A program made the position numbers and the translations under genes. Shown here piece after piece: positions 1 to 5,524 of a stretch of DNA of 6,156 bases. The stretch lies in contig UQRS01000097.1 of the NCBI GenBank assembly GCA_900543525.1, positions 1-6,156 of the forward strand, written 5' to 3'. This stretch comes from an uncultured Oscillospiraceae bacterium (GTDB taxonomy: Bacteria; Bacillota; Clostridia; Oscillospirales; Acutalibacteraceae). Position 1 is the stretch's first letter. Every line of letters begins with the position of its first letter. The notes under the pieces were generated by a model. It had not been told where the DNA came from. It saw nothing but the letters and a program-made list of their open reading frames with translations, and did not search any database.

Positions 1-49
1 GTAGCTTGAACAATTTTTATTCTTATTTTTGTCTAACTTTTTGGGGTCA
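1..49. mobile_element. Possible terminal inverted repeat of an IS3-family (IS150-like) element, cut by the window edge
   Basis: On the minus strand this stretch begins TGACCCCAAAAAGTTAGACA (49 down to 30) and runs into an A/T-rich segment. From memory, TGACCCC followed by an A-run and GTTAGACA resembles the ends of IS3-family elements of the IS150 group in Firmicutes; this was not checked against a database. The composition is strikingly AT-rich compared with everything to its right, and the change falls near position 49. The transposase genes, the other terminal repeat and the target-site duplication would lie outside the window, so neither orientation nor integrity can be judged. A plain AT-rich intergenic tract is the alternative. 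Confidence 0.35.
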
Positions 50-359
50 CTTCAGCTTTGGGGGAGGAACGGGGCTTTTCTTATCTGTATTTTGGGTAAG
101 GAGAATGCGGGAGCGTTCGAGGAAATTTCGGTGACAGAGGCCTCCCCTCCCCGTCCCCTCTGCGCAGAGGAACACGGCCGCGACTTCTCATAAGCCGCCA
201 TGACCGCGCGGAGAGCGGCGGCGCTGCCCTCCGGCCGAAGTATACCGCAAAACGGCAGAATTTCCTTGCCGCGATGGGGAGGCTGCGGCCGCAATGCCTT
301 TTTTTGGGTATGCGAGAGTTCGGGCTGTCATAGAAACGCCTCCCCAAAAAACGCGGCAT
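50..359. other. Gene-free, GC-rich, palindrome-dense intergenic region
   Basis: I see no gene that I can support here. Two minus-strand open frames (52-294 and 81-359) overlap each other, are rich in Arg, Pro and Ser, match no family I know and lack good ribosome binding sites. The DNA contains several short inverted repeats: a perfect 14-base palindrome CCTCTGCGCAGAGG at 157-170; CAGAGG at 135-140 which can pair with CCTCTG at 157-162; CGGCA/TGCCG arms at 253-257 and 267-271; and the palindrome TGCGGCCGCA at 284-293. It lies downstream of the nfnB terminator and next to a possible insertion-sequence end, so it may be a non-coding repeat or decayed DNA. No known RNA family was recognised. Confidence 0.45.
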
Positions 360-394
360 AAAAGAAACCCGCCCGGCAGAAATTCCGGGCGGGT
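360..394 (-). terminator. Intrinsic terminator of the nfnAB unit
   Basis: A perfect 10-base-pair stem is formed by ACCCGCCCGG (367-376) and CCGGGCGGGT (385-394) around an 8-base loop. On the minus strand it is followed directly by TTCTTTTAT (366 down to 358), a short U-rich tract. It sits 15 bases after the nfnB stop codon, as expected for a Rho-independent terminator ending the operon. Confidence 0.9.
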
Positions 395-409
395 GGAAAT
401 CGGATCATT

Positions 410-1795
410 TTATTTTCCCTGAATATAATCGTGGATCGCCGCAGCGGCCGTCTTTCCGGCGCCCATGGCGAGAATGACCGTAGCTGCGCCGGTTACGGCG
501 TCGCCGCCGGCGTATACCCCTTCGCGGGAGGTCAGTCCGTGCTCATCTGCGATGATGCCACCCCATTTCTGCGTCTCCAGCCCTTTGGTGGTCGACTTGA
601 TCAACGGGTTGGGAGAAGTGCCGATCGACATGATTACGCAGTCGACGTCCAGCACAAACTCCGAGCCTTCCTTGACAACCGGGCGGCGGCGGCCGGAGTC
701 GTCCGGTTCGCCCAGTTCCATCTTGACGCATTTCATTCCGCCGACCTGGTTGTGCTCGTCCGGCAAAATCTCCACCGGGTTGGTCAGCAGCTTGAAGAGG
801 ATTCCCTCCTCCTTGGCGTGCTCAACCTCCTCCGCACGGGCAGGCAGCTCCTCCTCCGACCGGCGGTAAACGATCGAGACCTCCTCCGCGCCGAGGCGCT
901 TGGCCGACCGGGCGGCGTCCATGGCGACGTTGCCGCCGCCGACGACGGCCACCTTTTTGGCGTGGAGAATCGGAGTATCTCCCCCCTCGCGGTAGGCCTT
1001 CATCAAATTCACGCGGGTCAAAAACTCGTTCGCCGAGTATACGCCGTTCAGGTTTTCACCCGGGATACGCATAAAGCGGGGCAGCCCGGCGCCCGAGCCG
1101 ATAAAGACCGCTTCAAACCCGCGGTCAAACAGCTCATCCACCGAAAGGGTTTTGCCGATCACAGTGTTGGTTTCGATGTCCACGCCCAGCGCGCGGAGGC
1201 CGTCAATCTCCTTCCCCACGATTGCTTTGGGAAGGCGGAATTCCGGAATGCCATAGACCAGCACGCCGCCCGGGGTATGCAGCGCCTCAAACACCGTGAC
1301 GGCATAGCCCATGCGCGCCAGGTCGCCGGCGCAGGTCAGGCCGGAGGGGCCGGAGCCAACCACGGCGACCTTGTGCCCGTTGGAAGCCGGCTTCTTTGGC
1401 AGCTCGGTACAGTGGGCGTTGTGGTAATCGGCTACAAACCGTTCCAGCCGACCGATGGCAACCGGCTCTCCCTTAACGCCGCGGACGCATTTTTGCTCAC
1501 ACTGACTTTCCTGCGGGCAGACGCGGCCGCAGACGGCCGGGAGGCTGCTCGACTCCGAAATAATCTGATAGGCCTTTTCAAAATCTCCCTCGGCCACCGC
1601 CGCGATAAAGTCCGGAATATGCACCTGCACCGGGCAGCCGGAAACGCAGGGTCTGTGCTTGCAGTGGAGACAGCGGGTCGCCTCATCCATGGCCTGCTCC
1701 TTCGTATAGCCGAGCGCAACCTCTTTGAAATTTTTGTTGCGCACGTTCGGGTCCTGAGAGGGCATTTCGTTCTTTTTTAAAGACATGTTAGGCAT
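410..1795 (-). CDS. nfnB: NfnB: large subunit of NADH-dependent ferredoxin:NADP+ oxidoreductase (GltD-like flavoprotein)
   Basis: A 461-residue cytoplasmic iron-sulfur flavoprotein. With NfnA it should carry out flavin-based electron bifurcation, coupling NADPH, NAD+ and ferredoxin (reversibly NADH plus reduced ferredoxin to NADPH). The N-terminal region carries eight cysteines for two [4Fe-4S] clusters: C42, C45, C50, C54 and C89, C93, C99, C103. An FAD-binding Rossmann motif VVGSGPSG follows at 145-152, and a second, NADPH-binding dinucleotide fold VVGGGNVAMD at 284-293 with the downstream YRRSEEELPA (310-319) typical of NADPH-binding GltD relatives. The C-terminal FAD motif GVYAGGDAVTG lies at 426-436. 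The start is the first Met: AAGGAGG (1805-1811) lies 9 bases before it. The start overlaps nfnA by 8 bases, implying translational coupling. It is often annotated as glutamate synthase small subunit, but no GltB large subunit is present and the nfnA partner is adjacent, so Nfn is the better call. Family membership is certain; the bifurcating role is inferred from the pair. Confidence 0.93.
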   Translation of the reverse strand: MPNMSLKKNEMPSQDPNVRNKNFKEVALGYTKEQAMDEATRCLHCKHRPCVSGCPVQVHIPDFIAAVAEGDFEKAYQIISESSSLPAVCGRVCPQESQCEQKCVRGVKGEPVAIGRLERFVADYHNAHCTELPKKPASNGHKVAVVGSGPSGLTCAGDLARMGYAVTVFEALHTPGGVLVYGIPEFRLPKAIVGKEIDGLRALGVDIETNTVIGKTLSVDELFDRGFEAVFIGSGAGLPRFMRIPGENLNGVYSANEFLTRVNLMKAYREGGDTPILHAKKVAVVGGGNVAMDAARSAKRLGAEEVSIVYRRSEEELPARAEEVEHAKEEGILFKLLTNPVEILPDEHNQVGGMKCVKMELGEPDDSGRRRPVVKEGSEFVLDVDCVIMSIGTSPNPLIKSTTKGLETQKWGGIIADEHGLTSREGVYAGGDAVTGAATVILAMGAGKTAAAAIHDYIQGK

Positions 1796-2636
1796 TCCGG
1801 TTCGCCTCCTTCAGCAGATTGCAGGTTTCTTCATAAGCGTGGCGTTCAAAATCTCGGTACATGGAGGCGCGCTGCATCGCCTCATCAAAATCGACAAGGT
1901 GTCCGTCAAAGTCAGGCCCGTCCACGCAGGCAAACTTGGTCTCTCCCCCCACGGTGAGACGGCATCCGCCGCACATGCCGGTGCCGTCGATCATGATCGG
2001 ATTCATAGAAACGATCGTCTTTATCCCGTAGGTTTTGGTCAGCGCGCAGACAAATTTCATCATAACCAGGGGGCCAATCGCGATGACCTGATCGTAATCG
2101 TTTCCATCTTCAATCAGCTTTTTCAGCGCGTCGGTGACAAGGCCCTTCTCCCCATGGCTGCCGTCGTCGGTCATCATGACCAGCCGGTCGCTCGCGGTGG
2201 AAAATTCCTCCTCCAAAATGACCAGATCCTTGTTCCGGAAGCCGACGATCGAGTGTACGGTACAGCCAAGCTCATGCAGCTTTTTGGCGATGGGATAGGC
2301 AATGGCGCAGCCGACGCCGCCGCCGACCACTGCGACTTTTTTGAGGCCTTCGGTGTGGGTCGGCGTGCCGAGCGGTCCCACAAAATCCTGAATGGATTCG
2401 CCCTCTTTCAAATGGTTCAGCTTTTTGGTGGTTGCGCCGACAATCTGAAAAATAATGGTTACGGTGCCCTTCTTTCGATCGTAATCGGCAATGGTCAGCG
2501 GAATCCGCTCCCCCTCCTCATCGACGCGGAGGATAATAAACTGCCCCGGCTCGGCCTTTGCGGCGATCAGGGGCGCTTCCACCTCCATCAATGTGACGGT
2601 GGGGTTCAGTTCTTTTTTTCGCAGAATTTTATACAT
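1788..2636 (-). CDS. nfnA: NfnA: small subunit of NADH-dependent ferredoxin:NADP+ oxidoreductase (FAD, NAD and [2Fe-2S] binding)
   Basis: A 282-residue protein of the ferredoxin-NADP reductase-like superfamily (sulfide dehydrogenase / dihydroorotate dehydrogenase electron-transfer subunit type). Its usual role in Nfn is to bind FAD and NAD(H) and hand electrons via a [2Fe-2S] cluster to NfnB. The N-terminal beta-barrel has the FAD-contacting segment RIPLTIAD (44-51). The NAD-binding half starts with VAVVGGGVGCA (101-111). The C-terminal cluster motif DGTGMCGGC (217-225) plus ACVDGPDF (236-243) supplies C222, C225 and C237; D217 is a candidate fourth ligand, since related Nfn structures, as I recall them, use Asp plus three Cys. 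Length is normal for the family. A ribosome binding site AAGGGTG (2644-2650) lies 7 bases before the ATG. It overlaps nfnB and is first in the pair, the order expected for nfnAB. PyrK of dihydroorotate dehydrogenase is a relative, but no pyrD is nearby. Confidence 0.92.
   Translation of the reverse strand: MYKILRKKELNPTVTLMEVEAPLIAAKAEPGQFIILRVDEEGERIPLTIADYDRKKGTVTIIFQIVGATTKKLNHLKEGESIQDFVGPLGTPTHTEGLKKVAVVGGGVGCAIAYPIAKKLHELGCTVHSIVGFRNKDLVILEEEFSTASDRLVMMTDDGSHGEKGLVTDALKKLIEDGNDYDQVIAIGPLVMMKFVCALTKTYGIKTIVSMNPIMIDGTGMCGGCRLTVGGETKFACVDGPDFDGHLVDFDEAMQRASMYRDFERHAYEETCNLLKEANRNA
1805..1811 (-). promoter_or_regulatory. Shine-Dalgarno site of nfnB
   Basis: On the minus strand AAGGAGG lies 9 bases upstream of the ATG at 1793-1795, inside the 3' end of nfnA. 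It favours the first Met over the in-frame Met at codon 4, which would be 18 bases away. Confidence 0.85.
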
Positions 2637-2673
2637 ATTTTTTCACCCTTAAAACCAGTTCTAACAAAAAACA

Positions 2674-2744
2674 AACCGGCCGTTTTTCGAGAAAATCGGA
2701 TAGGGAGAGCGGCAGCTTTCATGCCTGCTTCCCTATCCGGTTTT
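2674..2744 (-). terminator. Large hairpin, probable terminator behind ilvE (possibly bidirectional)
   Basis: CGGATAGGGA (2697-2706) pairs perfectly with TCCCTATCCG (2730-2739). The stem continues inward with AGC/GCT (2708-2710 with 2727-2729) and GGCA/TGCC (2711-2714 with 2722-2725). An A-run and a T-run flank it on the two sides: on the minus strand the stem is followed by ATTTTC, on the plus strand by GTTTTATTT. This could end ilvE transcription, but the minus-strand U-tract is short and some read-through into nfnAB is likely. No plus-strand gene exists nearby to need it. The listed span also includes the AACCGGCCG at 2674-2682, which is complementary to 2774-2782. Confidence 0.5.
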
Positions 2745-2748
2745 ATTT

Positions 2749-2794
2749 CCGCCGGCGGACAAAGGGAATCGTGCGGCCGGTTGTCCGCTGGCGG
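2749..2794 (-). other. Second large hairpin in the ilvE-nfnA spacer (possible nfnA leader structure)
   Basis: The arms 2749-2762 (CCGCCGGCGGACAA) and 2781-2794 (TTGTCCGCTGGCGG) are complementary over 14 positions with one wobble or mismatch, around an 18-base loop. On the minus strand it is followed by AAATAAAA, not a U-tract, so it does not look like a terminator. Bases 2774-2782 (CGGCCGGTT, in the loop and stem edge) are exactly complementary to 2674-2682 beyond the other hairpin, giving an alternative or pseudoknot-like pairing. No known riboswitch was recognised. Confidence 0.45.
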
Positions 2795-2797
2795 TAA

Positions 2798-2828
2798 AAT
2801 ATACATTTTTATGATGTGCTGTGGGCAA
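2798..2828 (-). promoter_or_regulatory. Weak candidate promoter for nfnAB
   Basis: On the minus strand TTGCCC (2823-2828) could act as -35 and TATATT (2798-2803) as -10, with a 19-base spacer that is longer than ideal. If used, the nfnA transcript would begin near 2790 and carry both large hairpins in a leader of about 150 bases. I found no better promoter between the hairpins and nfnA, so read-through from ilvE is the alternative. Confidence 0.25.
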
Positions 2829-2838
2829 GCGGCGGCGC

Positions 2839-3906
2839 TTACTTTACCTCAACCGTCCAGCCGAAGGTGTCAGGCAGGCGACCCCACTGAATACCGGTGA
2901 GCTGGTCGTACAGCTTCTGCGCGACCTCGCCGATCTGGCCGTTGTTGATAACCATGTTGTAATCGCCGTAGCGCAGCTCGCCGATCGGAGAAATGACCGC
3001 GGCGGTTCCGGTGCCGAAGGCCTCCTCCAGCTTGCCGGACTTGGCCGCCTCGACAACCTCATCAATTGCCAGCTTGCGCTCGGTCACCTTGAGGCCCCAG
3101 GAGCGCAGCAGCTCGATCGAGGACATCCGGGTAACGCCCGGCAGGGTCGAACCGTCCAGCGAGGGGGTGATAATCTCCCCGTCGATCTTGAAGAAGACGT
3201 TCATGGTACCGACCTCTTCAATATATTTCCGCTCGACGCCATCCAGCCAGAGCACCTGCGTATAATTGATCTTCTCCGCCTCGACCTGCGCCTTCAGAGA
3301 GGCGGCATAGTTTCCGGCGGTCTTGACATAGCCCATGCCGCCGCGAACCGCGCGGACATAGGAGTTCTCCACATAAATGTTCACAGGATCGATTCCCTGC
3401 GGATAATACGCGCCGACCGGGGAAACGATGACCATGAAGAGGAGGTGGTGCGCCGAATGCACGCCCAGCTTGGGATCAACCGCAAAAATAAAGGGGCGGA
3501 TGTAAAGGGAGGAATCCTTCTCCTCCGGGATCCAGTCCTTTTCGATATCCACCAGCTTTTTGATCGCCTCAATCGCAAAGGCCTCGTCAATCGGAGGAAT
3601 GCAGAGCCGGTCGTTGGAGGAGTTCAGACGAGCCATGTTCCTGTCCGGGCGGAAAAGCAGCACGCGGCCGTCATCGGCGCGGTAGGCCTTCATCCCTTCA
3701 AAAACCTCCTGCCCGTAGTGGAGGCACATCGCCGCAGGATCCAGCTCAATCGGGCCGTAGGGGACGATGCGGGGATCGTGCCAGCCCTCCCCCTCATCAT
3801 AGTTCATGATGAACATATAGTCAGTGAAGATCGTACCAAAGCCGAGGGGCGTACCCTTGGCCGGCTTTTCCTTCAGTACCGCTCTGCGTTCTACTTTGAT
3901 TTCCAT
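2839..3906 (-). CDS. ilvE: Branched-chain amino acid aminotransferase (class IV, type II BCAT)
   Basis: A 355-residue pyridoxal-phosphate enzyme, the usual length for the type II (eukaryote-like) BCAT group. It transfers amino groups between leucine, isoleucine or valine and 2-oxoglutarate in the cytoplasm: last step of synthesis, first step of breakdown. Visible marks are LHYGQEVFEGMKAYR (62-76), RPDRNMARLN (86-95), the Schiff-base lysine K195 in GYVKTAGNYAAS (192-203), the cofactor-binding Glu within YIEEVGTMNVFF (228-239), GSTLPGVTR (252-260) and AFGTGTAAVISP (296-307). The ATG has AAGGAG (3918-3923) 11 bases upstream, and MEIKVERRAVLKEKP is a typical family beginning. It has its own promoter (3980-4008) and an approximately 67-base leader with one small hairpin. 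No T-box or leader-peptide attenuator is visible. No other branched-chain synthesis gene is in the window, so it seems to stand alone. Confidence 0.96.
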   Translation of the reverse strand: MEIKVERRAVLKEKPAKGTPLGFGTIFTDYMFIMNYDEGEGWHDPRIVPYGPIELDPAAMCLHYGQEVFEGMKAYRADDGRVLLFRPDRNMARLNSSNDRLCIPPIDEAFAIEAIKKLVDIEKDWIPEEKDSSLYIRPFIFAVDPKLGVHSAHHLLFMVIVSPVGAYYPQGIDPVNIYVENSYVRAVRGGMGYVKTAGNYAASLKAQVEAEKINYTQVLWLDGVERKYIEEVGTMNVFFKIDGEIITPSLDGSTLPGVTRMSSIELLRSWGLKVTERKLAIDEVVEAAKSGKLEEAFGTGTAAVISPIGELRYGDYNMVINNGQIGEVAQKLYDQLTGIQWGRLPDTFGWTVEVK

Positions 3907-3929
3907 ATTGCTTCGCTCTCCTTAAACCA

Positions 3930-3950
3930 TCCCGGTAAAATCGGCCGGGA
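3930..3950 (-). other. Small hairpin in the ilvE leader
   Basis: TCCCGG (3930-3935) and CCGGGA (3945-3950) form a 6-base-pair stem with a 9-base loop, just upstream of the ilvE ribosome binding site at 3918-3923. It is not followed by a U-tract on the minus strand. It may stabilise the mRNA or have no function. Confidence 0.3.
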
Positions 3951-3979
3951 GATATAAAATAGATCTGATTTTATCTACA

Positions 3980-4008
3980 AGTATAGCATTTTCAAGCCGT
4001 GATTGCAA
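3980..4008 (-). promoter_or_regulatory. Sigma-A type promoter of ilvE
   Basis: On the minus strand TTGCAA (4003-4008) and TATACT (3980-3985) are separated by exactly 17 bases, and the -10 box is preceded by TGC, giving an extended -10. Each box differs from consensus by one or two bases. It lies in the AT-rich gap between luxS and ilvE, with transcription expected to begin near 3973, about 67 bases before the ilvE start. Confidence 0.8.
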
Positions 4009-4040
4009 GACGGATGTGCATGATTATACATTTTTTGTGG

Positions 4041-4074
4041 AAAAGAGACAGAACCGGCCTCCATTATGACCGGT
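4041..4074 (-). terminator. Weak candidate terminator of luxS
   Basis: ACCGG (4053-4057) and CCGGT (4070-4074) can form a 5-base-pair stem with a 12-base loop that contains the luxS stop codon. On the minus strand it is followed by TCTGTCTCTTTT, pyrimidine-rich but not a clean U-run. It is the only terminator-like feature in the luxS-ilvE gap. Confidence 0.3.
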
Positions 4075-4537
4075 CGGCCGCAGTAGGATAACAAAGCCGC
4101 TCGGGCGTATACCCGTCGATGCAGGCAAGATACCGCACCGCGTCCGCCTTCGCCGCGGCCAGATCATGCTCGCGATAGTTGCCGCACTCCGGCTCCGACG
4201 CGCCAGGAATTTCTCCCGAAAAGGCGGAGATGAACCGGAACCCCTCCTGCACCAGGGAGATAACCTCCTCCCCTGTCATGCCGCGCACCAGAAAATAAAA
4301 CCCGGTGCGACATCCCATCGGGCCGAAGTAGAGGATATGCGCCTTGAACCGGCTGTTGCGGACAAAGGTTGCAAAAAGATGCTCGACCGTGTGAATGGCA
4401 GGGTTGGAGAGGTAGTCGCCTCCGTTCGGGCGCCGCATCCGCAGGTCATAGGTATCCACGTCTCCGTCCCGGCGGGAAAGATAAATCCCCTCCCGCAAAA
4501 GGCGGTGGTCGATCGAGAAGCTGGCTATTCTTTCCAT
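4064..4537 (-). CDS. luxS: S-ribosylhomocysteine lyase LuxS
   Basis: A 157-residue, full-length LuxS, a cytoplasmic metalloenzyme (Fe2+ or Zn2+). It splits S-ribosylhomocysteine into homocysteine and DPD, the precursor of autoinducer AI-2, and so serves both the activated methyl cycle and possible quorum signalling. The metal ligands are visible: H49 and H53 in the HTVEH motif (with catalytic E52), and C118 in ECGNYREHDL. The catalytic cysteine is C76 in FGPMGCRTGFYF, and RMRRPN (33-38) belongs to the substrate site. A strong GGAGG site (4545-4549) lies 7 bases before the ATG. The first 13 bases overlap the 3' end of the upstream PLC-like gene, implying co-transcription and probably coupled translation. 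Neither the nucleosidase gene (pfs/mtnN) nor methionine-cycle genes are in the window. No key residue is missing. Confidence 0.98.
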   Translation of the reverse strand: MERIASFSIDHRLLREGIYLSRRDGDVDTYDLRMRRPNGGDYLSNPAIHTVEHLFATFVRNSRFKAHILYFGPMGCRTGFYFLVRGMTGEEVISLVQEGFRFISAFSGEIPGASEPECGNYREHDLAAAKADAVRYLACIDGYTPERLCYPTAADRS

Positions 4538-5466
4538 TGTCTGACCTCCAGTTTTTTGGAACCGTTATTAAAGCGAAAATCCTTCAAAAAATACAGCGGC
4601 TGCCGATGCTCGGCGCAGTCCTTGAACCGCCCGGCCAGATAGGCCGAATCCTCCACCCCTTTTTGAAAAATGGAGAAGAAATCGGCGCTCGAGGGGCGGC
4701 CGCCGGCCAGTCCGGCTGCGTACCAGCGCTTTTTTTCAGAATTGGTATAGTCAAAATCATCCCAGGGCGACTCCGGCCGGATGAAAAAGGAGATGCTGTT
4801 GCCAAGCCCCTTCTTCTCCTCCAGCTTTCCCGCGACCTTGCGGCCGAGCCGGCGGTGGCGGAGGAGCAGCCCCTCATACCGGCGGAAGTCGCAGAAGGCC
4901 TTGTAAATCTCCTTCTCGGAGGTCGGGTAATCGGAATACAGCTCGTTCGTTACAAAGGCAATCGCCCCGGCCGCCGCGTGCAGCCCCTTGCGGCAGGAGG
5001 GCAGCGCCTCCCGCATTTTGAAGGAGGAAAGGCGGCGATCCTCCAGCTTTTCCAGCAGGATCACGTCGAGGTTATGTTCAATCTTGTGGTGCATGAAATT
5101 GGCCGGATCGCCGCTTTGCTCTCCCAGTTTTTCCTGAAAATAGTAAACGAAAGGATGAGCGCCGCTGTCCAGCGCCAAATGGGAAAGCAGGCCGTAGCAA
5201 TAGGAATACACATAAGGCAGATCCTTGATGCTGCACAGCTCGGTGTATTTGCGAAAGGCCAGAAAAATTTTCTCCGGGTCGGTTTTGTGCATGGCGAAGC
5301 CGATTTTCCGGATGCTTTTTTCTCCGCCGAGCGGCTTGTGATAAAAAAAGAAGTCCGGCCCCTGCGCCCCCCAGCAATAGGTGGGAAAATCTATCTCCAT
5401 CCCCTGCTGGGAGAGGAGCGCGGCGCTCCTTTTCGCGGCAAGGTAGTGGGTTATCATCGCGGGCAT
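4525..5466 (-). CDS. Zinc-dependent phospholipase C-like protein, cytoplasmic, function unknown
   Basis: A 313-residue protein resembling the zinc-dependent phospholipase C / S1-P1 nuclease fold. The N-terminal half has a His/Asp/Glu series in the order of the Bacillus cereus PLC metal ligands: H7 (MITHYLAA), D38 (WGAQGPDFFFY), H60, H96 and D100 in LLSHLALDSGAHP, H104, then H126 and E130 in HHKIEH. The HxxxD and HxxxE spacings match the classic enzyme; assignment of H60 and H104 is tentative. There is no signal peptide, lipobox or membrane segment, so unlike secreted PLCs it should stay in the cytoplasm and its substrate is unknown. The C-terminal half (about 200-313) is charged and unassigned. 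The start ATG has only a weak GGTGAT site; a Met at codon 4 is an alternative. It lies 58 bases after the GNAT gene and overlaps luxS by 13 bases. Many Firmicutes carry such proteins with no proven activity. Confidence 0.8.
   Translation of the reverse strand: MPAMITHYLAAKRSAALLSQQGMEIDFPTYCWGAQGPDFFFYHKPLGGEKSIRKIGFAMHKTDPEKIFLAFRKYTELCSIKDLPYVYSYCYGLLSHLALDSGAHPFVYYFQEKLGEQSGDPANFMHHKIEHNLDVILLEKLEDRRLSSFKMREALPSCRKGLHAAAGAIAFVTNELYSDYPTSEKEIYKAFCDFRRYEGLLLRHRRLGRKVAGKLEEKKGLGNSISFFIRPESPWDDFDYTNSEKKRWYAAGLAGGRPSSADFFSIFQKGVEDSAYLAGRFKDCAEHRQPLYFLKDFRFNNGSKKLEVRQWKE
4544..4549 (-). promoter_or_regulatory. Shine-Dalgarno site of luxS
   Basis: GGAGGT on the minus strand lies 6 bases before the luxS ATG (4535-4537), inside the last codons of the PLC-like gene. 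It fixes the luxS start and means that luxS can be initiated independently despite the overlap. Confidence 0.8.
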
Positions 5467-5524
5467 ACAAGTATCACCAAATCCTTAAAAAGCAGACCGG
5501 GCAGAAAGCACCGGCCAATATATG

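Noticed and set aside
52..294. Minus-strand open frame of 80 codons downstream of nfnB
   Set aside because: No recognisable domain, only a mis-spaced AAGG before the start, and a composition typical of GC-rich non-coding DNA. It also overlaps another open frame (81-359) of equal quality.
81..359. Minus-strand open frame of 92 codons
   Set aside because: It begins immediately after the nfnB terminator, has no ribosome binding site, is unusually rich in Arg and Pro, and resembles nothing known.
3907..3973. T-box or leader-peptide attenuator before ilvE
   Set aside because: The leader is only about 67 bases, with one 6-base-pair hairpin, no T-box sequence and no run of branched-chain codons.
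5490..5520. Possible terminator between the GNAT and PLC-like genes (CCGG arms followed by CTTTTT)
   Set aside because: The stem has only 4 base pairs around a 10-base loop, too weak to call.
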